Shown here in pieces: positions 1-4,239 of a DNA stretch of 5,643 bases. Location: assembly GCA_902803245.1 (NCBI GenBank), contig CADCPJ010000225.1:1-5643 (forward strand). Reading direction: 5' to 3'. Every line of letters starts with the position of its first letter. The first letter of the stretch is position 1. Below the pieces are notes generated by a model, which ran no database searches, was not told the DNA's origin, and worked only from the letters and a program-made list of their open reading frames with translations. The DNA is from an uncultured Lachnospiraceae bacterium. GTDB lineage: Bacteria; Bacillota; Clostridia; Lachnospirales; Lachnospiraceae. The position numbers and the translations under genes were made by a program.

Positions 1-784
1 AAAAGTCCTCCAAAGTGAGCGGCCTGTTCGCCGACAGAAACCGCAAAAAGAGGTCAAGGGCGGGCGCAGGCATAAAAGGGCCGAGTGTTTCCGCCAGCCC
101 CGCCCCATCCGGTGTCTCCGCAAGCACAGCCCCATCCGATGTCTCCGCAAGCACGGCCCGCCGGATCTCCCCGGCCGATGCAAACTGCCCCGAAGGGATA
201 GAAGGCATTATGGGACCGCCGCGGTGAGAGGCTCCCATCCTCGGGAAAGTCACGGGCTGAATGGAGGACCCGGTTCGGATCAGCGCCTTGCAGTACTCCA
301 CAGCGAGGATGTTGTTCGGCTCATAGAGGAGAGCCGCGTATTTTGGGAGCGCCGCGGCTCTGGCTTTCGGAAAAGACATTCCTTCCATAAGGTGCGCTCT
401 CAAAGCTCTCCGGTACGGCTCCGGCTCATCCGCAAGAATCTCCGCGCACTCAAGAATCGGCTCAATGGTGCCGCACTCGCTCCCGAAGACCAGAAAGTCC
501 ACCGCGCGCAGCCCGTCGAGGATGCGGACGGCCGCCTCCGCGTAGCTCTCCGCGGGGGAAGAAGACCAGCGGGCCGGATAACTGATTACCAGGTCCGCCC
601 CGCAGGAAAGTGCCATCCGGGTGCGCGTGAATCGATCGCAGACCGCCGGCTCTCCTCTTTGCACGTAGTCCCCGCTCATAAGCGAGATCACGCCATCCGT
701 GCCAAGGCCCCGCGCCATTTTTAAAATGTGCGCGTGCCCGCTGTGAAATGGATTGAATTCGCAGACAATCGCCGCTGTACCCAT
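1..784 (-). CDS. tmcAL: tRNA(Met) cytidine acetate ligase TmcAL (YlbM family), 5' part, runs off left edge
   Basis: The frame is open from ATG at 784 to the left edge (261 codons, no stop), so the C-terminus is missing; the family is usually about 400 residues. Visible motifs: N-terminal nucleotidyltransferase signature E9-FNPFHSGH-17 (HxGH), M36-SG and Q42-RGEPAV-48, F100-GSE-103, and P156-NNIL-160, all matching B. subtilis TmcAL/YlbM as I remember it. Family knowledge: the enzyme uses ATP and acetate to make acetyl-AMP and forms N4-acetylcytidine at C34 of elongator tRNA-Met in the cytoplasm. The start is fixed by the HxGH motif, because the next Met (M23) would remove it, and no upstream in-frame start codon exists before the SD. 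Oddities: the SD is 17 nt from the ATG, and residues 210-233 after the IRR helix (207-209) are a tandem repeat of an LAET(S/P)DGA-like unit encoded by a 27-bp DNA repeat. It follows the UPF0210 gene by 75 bp and could be co-transcribed with it. Confidence 0.93.
   Translation of the reverse strand, partial: MGTAAIVCEFNPFHSGHAHILKMARGLGTDGVISLMSGDYVQRGEPAVCDRFTRTRMALSCGADLVISYPARWSSSPAESYAEAAVRILDGLRAVDFLVFGSECGTIEPILECAEILADEPEPYRRALRAHLMEGMSFPKARAAALPKYAALLYEPNNILAVEYCKALIRTGSSIQPVTFPRMGASHRGGPIMPSIPSGQFASAGEIRRAVLAETSDGAVLAETPDGAGLAETLGPFMPAPALDLFLRFLSANRPLTLEDF
86..166 (-). repeat. In-frame 27-bp tandem repeat (about 2.7 copies) inside tmcAL
   Basis: Units at 86-112, 113-139 and 140-166 (third matches over about 18 bases, 140-157). 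On the plus strand each unit starts tgt(t/c)tccgc; units 1 and 2 share ccccatccg near the end. The period is nine codons, so the frame is kept; read on the minus strand it encodes AVLAET, then SDGAVLAET, then PDGAGLAET (residues 210-233). Copies 1 and 2 differ at several bases and copies 2 and 3 at one base over 18. It lies between the conserved IRR segment and the FMPAPALDLFLRFL segment, where relatives have a shorter linker as I recall. Confidence 0.85.
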
Positions 785-801
785 ATATGTCCGTTGCCAA
801 A

Positions 802-808
802 CTCCTTA
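802..808 (-). promoter_or_regulatory. Ribosome-binding site of tmcAL, unusually distant
   Basis: The minus strand reads TAAGGAG, a strong Shine-Dalgarno match, but 17 nt separate it from the ATG at 784 instead of the usual 5-9. No in-frame ATG, GTG or TTG lies in between. Either translation is weak or the intervening bases are looped out. Confidence 0.5.
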
Positions 809-859
809 GGCAAAAAGGGAAGGTCAAATCGTGGATCTGTGAAAGAGAGAGCGGCACCG

Positions 860-2224
860 CTAATTTCGGAAGCTGTGCACCGGCGCGGGAATCCGCCCGG
901 TCCTTTCGACAAACCGCGAGCAGTCGAAGGAATTCACGGGCATCACGGGCGCATAGCCGAGCAGCCCTCCGAAGGTGACCATATCTCCCACCTTCTTCCC
1001 GGGAGACGGGATCAGGCGGACCGCCGTCGTCTTCTGGTTGATCATGCCGAGGGCCATCTCATCCGCGATGATGCCTGACAGAGTCGCCGCGGAGGTGTCT
1101 CCGGGGACAGCGATCATATCGAGTCCGACGGAGCAGACGCAGGTCATGGCCTCCAGCTTCTCAATCGTCAGAGCGCCGGCCTTCACGGCGTCGATCATTC
1201 CCTGGTCCTCGCTGACCGGGATGAATGCGCCCGACAGGCCGCCGACATAAGAGGATGCCATGAGGCCCCCCTTCTTCACCTGGTCATTCAAAAGAGCGAG
1301 GGCGGCGGTCGTTCCCGGGGCGCCGGGCTGCTCGAGGCCGATCTCCTTCAGGATGTCCGCGACGGAATCTCCCACTGCCGGTGTCGGGGCGAGGGAGAGA
1401 TCGACGATGCCGAACGGATAGCCAAGCCTTCTTGCCGCCTCCTGGGCGACGAGCTGCCCGACGCGGGTGATCTTAAATGCCGTCTTCTTGATCGTCTCAC
1501 ACAGTACCTCGAAGCTTGACCCGCGGCACTCCTCCACGGCGGCCTTCACGACTCCGGGCCCTGAGACGCCGACGTTAATCACCGTATCCGGCATCGATAC
1601 GCCGTGAAAAGCCCCCGCCATAAACGGATTGTCATCCGGGGCGTTGCAGAAAACGACGAGCTTCGCGCAGCCAAGTCCGTCCTCATCGGCGGTTCTTCCC
1701 GCTAACTCACGGATCATCTGGCCCATAAGGCGCACCGCGTCCATATCGATCCCCTGCTTCGTGGAAGCGAGATTAATGGAGCTGCAGACCCGCTCGGTCA
1801 CGGAGAGCGCCTCCGGTATGGAGCGGATGAGGAGCTCATCGGCCTTCGTCATGCCCTCCGAAACGAGAGCGCTGTAGCCGCCGATAAAGTTGACTCCCAC
1901 CTGTTTCGCGCACTCGTCCAGCGTCCGGGCGATCTCGACGTAATCCGAGCTCTTGGTGCAGGCGGAACCGCCGATGAGGGCGATGGGCGTCACGGAGATT
2001 CTCTTATTGACGATGGGAACGCCGTAATCGGCGCCGATCTCATCCCCCGTCGCCACAAGGTCCCTGGCCCGGCTCAGGATCTTCGTCCGCACCTTGCCGC
2101 ACAGGGCATGGAGGTCCGAGTCCACACAGTCGAGGAGCGAGATCCCCATCGTGATCGTGCGGACATCAAAGTTCTCCCGCTCGATCATTTTGTTGGTTTC
2201 AAGGACTTCAGTTATGTTGATCAT
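860..2224 (-). CDS. UPF0210 (DUF711) family protein, PFL-like fold, function unknown
   Basis: A full-length 454-residue protein, the usual length for UPF0210, which databases call 'PFL family protein' because its fold resembles pyruvate formate-lyase. Recognisable blocks: N-terminal [17 protein letters not shown] and R22[12 protein letters not shown]75[12 protein letters not shown]87; an N151[13 protein letters not shown]164 block; N217-VGVSGPGV-225; D275[17 protein letters not shown]292; the Cys/Gly block C362-VCSVGLDM-370 followed by P374-GDTS; and the C-terminal G443[11 protein letters not shown]454. I see no RVxGY-type glycyl-radical motif, so radical chemistry should not be assumed. ATG at 2224 has GGGGAG 5 nt upstream. 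The gene follows the ACT-domain gene by 15 bp; this pair is conserved in many bacteria (for example pneumococcal SP0238/SP0239, both with structures as I recall), so the products probably act together, perhaps with the ACT protein as ligand-sensing partner (inference). Family assignment is very secure; biochemical role is unknown. Confidence 0.95.
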   Translation of the reverse strand: MINITEVLETNKMIERENFDVRTITMGISLLDCVDSDLHALCGKVRTKILSRARDLVATGDEIGADYGVPIVNKRISVTPIALIGGSACTKSSDYVEIARTLDECAKQVGVNFIGGYSALVSEGMTKADELLIRSIPEALSVTERVCSSINLASTKQGIDMDAVRLMGQMIRELAGRTADEDGLGCAKLVVFCNAPDDNPFMAGAFHGVSMPDTVINVGVSGPGVVKAAVEECRGSSFEVLCETIKKTAFKITRVGQLVAQEAARRLGYPFGIVDLSLAPTPAVGDSVADILKEIGLEQPGAPGTTAALALLNDQVKKGGLMASSYVGGLSGAFIPVSEDQGMIDAVKAGALTIEKLEAMTCVCSVGLDMIAVPGDTSAATLSGIIADEMALGMINQKTTAVRLIPSPGKKVGDMVTFGGLLGYAPVMPVNSFDCSRFVERTGRIPAPVHSFRN

Positions 2225-2229
2225 CGGCT

Positions 2230-2235
2230 CTCCCC
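2230..2235 (-). promoter_or_regulatory. Ribosome-binding site of the UPF0210 gene
   Basis: The minus strand reads GGGGAG followed by a 5-nt spacer and ATG at 2224. It lies in the 15-bp gap after the ACT gene's TGA, so the two genes are likely translated from one transcript. Confidence 0.75.
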
Positions 2236-2239
2236 ACTG

Positions 2240-2512
2240 TCAGATGCGGTGCATTTTCTCAAATATCTCTTCTCTCTGCACGTGAATCTCCACGCCGATC
2301 TCTCCCCCGAGGCCGTTCAGGTCTTCCTGCATATCAGAAAAATGGTTCGCCGATCCGCTGTAATCGACGATCATCATCATATTGAAGTAGCCCCCGGTGA
2401 TTGTCTGGGAGATGTCAAGGATGTTGCAGCGGTTTTTGGCGAGATAGGTGCAGACGCGGGCGATGATGCCGACCGTGTCCTTCCCCACTACGGTGATAAT
2501 TGCCTTCTTCAT
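2240..2512 (-). CDS. Small ACT-domain protein, UPF0237 family
   Basis: A 90-residue protein made of a single ACT domain: first strand K3-AIITVVGKD-11, then T13-VGIIARVCTYLAKNRCNI with the conserved Gly after the first strand (G10, G15), strand D33-ISQTITGGYFNMMMIVDY-51, and a C-terminal half with G67-LGGEIGVEIHVQREEIF. ACT domains typically bind small ligands such as amino acids at dimer interfaces; the ligand of UPF0237 is not established to my knowledge. Length matches the family (about 90), so it is complete. ATG at 2512 has a strong AAAGGAG 5 nt upstream. It is 15 bp ahead of the UPF0210 gene, its usual partner, and is separated from walJ by a 104-bp gap carrying a tandem repeat. It resembles the ACT domains of GcvR-like regulators, but there is no second domain and no DNA-binding region, so a direct regulator role is not supported. 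Confidence 0.93.
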   Translation of the reverse strand: MKKAIITVVGKDTVGIIARVCTYLAKNRCNILDISQTITGGYFNMMMIVDYSGSANHFSDMQEDLNGLGGEIGVEIHVQREEIFEKMHRI

Positions 2513-2517
2513 GTTGG

Positions 2518-2524
2518 CTCCTTT
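2518..2524 (-). promoter_or_regulatory. Ribosome-binding site of the ACT-domain gene
   Basis: AAAGGAG on the minus strand, 5-nt spacer to ATG at 2512. This is the best Shine-Dalgarno in the window, and it fixes the start. Confidence 0.8.
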
Positions 2525-2537
2525 GTGTACTTATGCC

Positions 2538-2615
2538 TTAAGTGCCGGTCCCTGCCAGGCGGATTAGGTGCTGGTCCGTGTCCGGCGAATTAGGTGCCGG
2601 TCCCTGCACGGCGTC
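2538..2615. repeat. Three tandem 26-bp intergenic repeats between walJ and the ACT gene
   Basis: Units at 2538-2563, 2564-2589 and 2590-2615, each starting tta(a/g)gtgc(c/t)ggtcc on the plus strand, with a more variable second half ending near ggcg. They fill almost the whole 104-bp gap, starting 1 bp after the walJ stop codon and ending 13 bp before the ACT gene's ribosome-binding site. Units 1 and 3 share gtgccggtccctgc. No protein-coding reading is plausible here. The gtgc...gcac ends of unit 3 could pair as a short 4-bp stem, but no terminator-like U-run follows. Confidence 0.85.
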
Positions 2616-2616
2616 T

Positions 2617-3414
2617 CTAGAACACAATCGCTTCTCCCGGCATGTCCCTGTGGGCGATGGAGATCCGAAAATCCGATGAGCGGTAGGGGTTGTCTCCGAG
2701 AGTGACCTCGTCGCAGACCGTCTCATAGGCCAGCGCCTCATAGTTGTTCTCGCGGCTTAAGTGGCCGAGGAAGATTTCGCGGATGGAGTCGTGCAGGATG
2801 CGGCAGAGCAGCTGCCCGCAGGTCTCATTGGACAGGTGACCCTTCTCGCTCAGTATGCGTCTCTTCAGGTAATAGGGATATCTGCCGGCTTCCAGCATGT
2901 GGACGTCGTGATTGGATTCGATGAGGAGAACGTCGAGGCCGGTGAGGTTCCGTATGGTGTACTCGTCATAGCAGCCCATATCCGTAGCCACTGCCGCCGA
3001 CTTTCCGCCGTGTCCGAGGCGGTAGCCGACCGGCTCCGCGGCGTCATGCGATATGGTGAAGGGATTGATCTCCAGGTCCCCTATGGAAAATGACGTGTCC
3101 GCGCAGATCGGATGCATGAGCCCGTCCGGAATCTTGCCGATAGCGGTCATGTCTGTGATGGCTCGGATCGTCCCTTCCGTCGCATAGATCGGAACTGCGT
3201 ACCTTCGGGCAAGAACGCCCAGTCCCTTGATGTGGTCGGAGTGTTCGTGCGTGATGAGAATGCCGTCCACGTCCGATGTGGTGAGCTCCAGTGAATTGAG
3301 CCCGGCTTCGATTCGCTTGCCGGAAATCCCGGCATCAATCAGGACGGAAGTCCTTTCGGTCCCTGCATAGATGCAGTTTCCGCTGCTTCCGCTCGCAATA
3401 CTGCAGAATTTCAT
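2617..3414 (-). CDS. walJ: MBL-fold metallo-hydrolase, WalJ/YycJ family
   Basis: A 265-residue protein, the same length as B. subtilis YycJ/WalJ (about 264), with close similarity along its whole length as I recall that sequence. Motifs: N-terminal F3-CSIASGSSGNC-14; metal-binding T55-HEHSDH-61 (H56, H58, D60, H61); further likely ligands H123 (SHDAAEP), D145 (ATDMG) and H218 (LGHLS); family block E166-SNHDVHML and R185-RILSEKGHLSNE-197. The family is a cytoplasmic two-metal hydrolase, in B. subtilis encoded beside the WalRK two-component genes and linked by reports to coordination of cell division with DNA replication; its substrate is uncertain, with nuclease activity suggested. Here it sits beside polA/coaE instead. 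The start at 3414 is 2 bp after the coaE stop and its GGGGAG is formed by the last coaE codons, so translation is probably coupled. Alternative: another MBL-fold nuclease, but the family blocks make WalJ the best call. Confidence 0.9.
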   Translation of the reverse strand: MKFCSIASGSSGNCIYAGTERTSVLIDAGISGKRIEAGLNSLELTTSDVDGILITHEHSDHIKGLGVLARRYAVPIYATEGTIRAITDMTAIGKIPDGLMHPICADTSFSIGDLEINPFTISHDAAEPVGYRLGHGGKSAAVATDMGCYDEYTIRNLTGLDVLLIESNHDVHMLEAGRYPYYLKRRILSEKGHLSNETCGQLLCRILHDSIREIFLGHLSRENNYEALAYETVCDEVTLGDNPYRSSDFRISIAHRDMPGEAIVF

Positions 3415-3416
3415 TT

Positions 3417-4022
3417 CTACTCCCCAAAAATGCCGAGGGCCGCGAGCCTTACATCAATCTGAGAAGCCGTATCCGAAAAGTCACCGCTGTTCACAATCGT
3501 GACATCGGCGAAGGACCGGAACTCCTCCTCGCTCAGCTGACGGGCCATCGTCCCCCGGATTCTCGCGTCGTCATACCCTCTTGACGAGGCGAGCCTCCTG
3601 TATCTTGTTGCTTCGTCCGCATAAATATACCACATCTCGTCGCAGAATGCATCATAATGTTCTTCAATGAGAAGGGCCGCCTCCACTGCCATGAGCTTCA
3701 CTTCCCGCTCCCTCATCAATTGAAGGCGCTTAAGGAATTCCTCCTTCACCTTCGGATGGATGATGGCGTCAAGGGCGAGCCGGAGCCTCTCGCAACAGAA
3801 GATCCTCTCCGCGATCTTCTGCCGCGAGAGGGTCCCGTCCGGAAGCACGATTTCATCTCCAAAGAGCCGGACCGCGTCCTTAACGCAGGCGCCTCCTTCA
3901 CTTAAGAGTTCCCGGCTCACGTCGTCAAGGCGCACGATGCAGGCGCCGTACTTCTCACTTAAGTATGCGAGCACTTCTGATTTTCCGGCGCCCACTCCGC
4001 CGGTGATTCCCAGTACGGTCAT
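3417..4022 (-). CDS. coaE: Dephospho-CoA kinase CoaE
   Basis: A 201-residue protein, normal length for CoaE, which phosphorylates the 3'-hydroxyl of the dephospho-CoA ribose with ATP in the last step of coenzyme A synthesis (cytoplasmic). Visible: Walker A G8-GVGAGKS-15 in the family context LGITGG; acidic pair D33-D34 followed by SREL; G63-TLSRQKIAERIF; the I87-IHP-90 motif; E114-AALLIE-120; and the lid/C-terminal block R161-QLSEEEF, A172-DVTIVNSG-180. The start is the ATG at 4022: it puts the P-loop at residue 8 as in relatives and has AAAAGGAG 13 nt upstream. The same frame stays open to an ATG at 4139, but those extra 39 codons are translated from the palindromic repeats and should be left out. 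It lies between polA and walJ; polA-coaE adjacency is common in Clostridia. Confidence 0.95.
   Translation of the reverse strand: MTVLGITGGVGAGKSEVLAYLSEKYGACIVRLDDVSRELLSEGGACVKDAVRLFGDEIVLPDGTLSRQKIAERIFCCERLRLALDAIIHPKVKEEFLKRLQLMREREVKLMAVEAALLIEEHYDAFCDEMWYIYADEATRYRRLASSRGYDDARIRGTMARQLSEEEFRSFADVTIVNSGDFSDTASQIDVRLAALGIFGE
3420..3425 (-). promoter_or_regulatory. Ribosome-binding site of walJ embedded in the coaE 3' end
   Basis: GGGGAG on the minus strand is formed by the final Gly-Glu codons of coaE and the preceding bases; the coaE TAG stop lies inside the 5-nt spacer before ATG at 3414. This arrangement favours translational coupling. Confidence 0.75.
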
Positions 4023-4035
4023 TGGTTCGTTGTTT

Positions 4036-4043
4036 CTCCTTTT
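4036..4043 (-). promoter_or_regulatory. Ribosome-binding site of coaE
   Basis: AAAAGGAG on the minus strand, 13 nt before ATG at 4022. The spacing is long but the match is strong, and it lies downstream of the alternative ATG at 4139, supporting the shorter start. Confidence 0.6.
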
Positions 4044-4053
4044 GCAGATGACA

Positions 4054-4091
4054 AAACGTGACAATGGGGACTTATCCCCAATGTCACGTTT
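4054..4091 (+). repeat. Near-palindromic element, copy A
   Basis: Arms of 17 bp (4054-4070 aaacgtgacaatgggga and 4075-4091 tccccaatgtcacgttt) around the 4-bp loop ctta. The arms pair at 16 of 17 positions; the one mismatch (a opposite a) also occurs in copy C. It could fold on RNA from either strand. On the minus strand only a short TTTT follows, so a terminator role is possible but weak. Confidence 0.88.
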
Positions 4092-4132
4092 ACATAATAT
4101 GGGCAAGTAAGGTGACAGCCGGGGCAATGGGT

Positions 4133-4162
4133 GTGACAATGGGGACTTATCCCCATTGTCAC
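4133..4162 (+). repeat. Perfect palindromic element, copy B
   Basis: Arms of 13 bp, gtgacaatgggga (4133-4145) and tccccattgtcac (4150-4162), fully complementary, with the loop ctta (4146-4149). Same orientation as copy A. No U-run follows on either strand, so it is not a standard intrinsic terminator. Confidence 0.9.
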
Positions 4163-4178
4163 TTCATAACTTCGTAAT

Positions 4179-4208
4179 GCGACATTGGGGATAAGTCCCC
4201 ATTGTCAC
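4179..4208 (-). repeat. Near-palindromic element, copy C, inverted
   Basis: Arms gcgacattgggga (4179-4191) and tccccattgtcac (4196-4208) with the loop taag, that is ctta on the minus strand, so it is inverted relative to A and B. Read on the minus strand it differs from the 30-bp core of copy A by a single base, including the shared arm mismatch. It lies 16 bp from copy B. Confidence 0.88.
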
Positions 4209-4239
4209 TTTCCCATTGTCACTTTCCCATTGTCACTTC
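4198..4239. repeat. 14-bp direct triplication derived from the palindrome arm
   Basis: Three head-to-tail copies of cccattgtcacttt (4198-4211, 4212-4225, 4226-4239, the last ending ttc). The unit is the right arm of copy C plus its flanking tt(t). The third copy overlaps the polA stop codon (TGA, 4235-4233) and its last sense codon. The pattern suggests replication slippage next to the palindrome. Confidence 0.88.

Larger units (their letters stand above)
4023..4232 (-). other. Intergenic region between polA and coaE, mostly repeat DNA
   Basis: These 210 bp hold the coaE ribosome-binding site (4036-4043), three near-palindromes (4054-4091, 4133-4162, 4179-4208) and most of a 14-bp triplication (4198-4239). 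The spacer 4092-4132 contains a TATTAT on the minus strand (4099-4094) that could be a -10 box for coaE, but no matching -35 stands at 16-18 bp, so I do not call a promoter. Bases 4112-4131 (gtgacagccggggcaatggg) look like a decayed half-copy of the palindrome. Confidence 0.75.

Noticed and set aside
811..845. Promoter for tmcAL (TTGACC on the minus strand in the gap)
   Set aside because: A -35-like TTGACC is present, but no -10-like hexamer lies 16-18 bp downstream.
462..857. Minus-strand ORF across the start of tmcAL
   Set aside because: It overlaps the tmcAL frame with its conserved HxGH, RGEPAV and FGSE motifs; the alternative frame has no family resemblance.
850..861. Short palindrome agcggcaccgct at the UPF0210 stop as an intrinsic terminator
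   Set aside because: The stem is only 5 bp with a 2-nt loop, and no U-run follows on the minus strand (ctctctttcac).
2529..2543. Small inverted repeat actta-tgcct-taagt before the ACT gene's ribosome-binding site, as an operator
   Set aside because: Five AT-rich base pairs with a 5-nt loop are easily expected by chance, and half of it overlaps the tandem repeat.
2108..2593. Plus-strand ORF antisense to the ACT and UPF0210 genes
   Set aside because: Antisense shadow of two well-supported genes, with no ribosome-binding site and no recognisable motif.
4054..4091. Copy A as the polA intrinsic terminator
   Set aside because: The hairpin is strong, but only TTTTG follows on the minus strand. 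The same core recurs twice nearby without any U-run, so it looks like a repeat element rather than a dedicated terminator.
4054..4239. CRISPR array
   Set aside because: The repeats are palindromes in mixed orientation with unequal short gaps and direct sub-repeats; there are no regular unique spacers and no cas genes.
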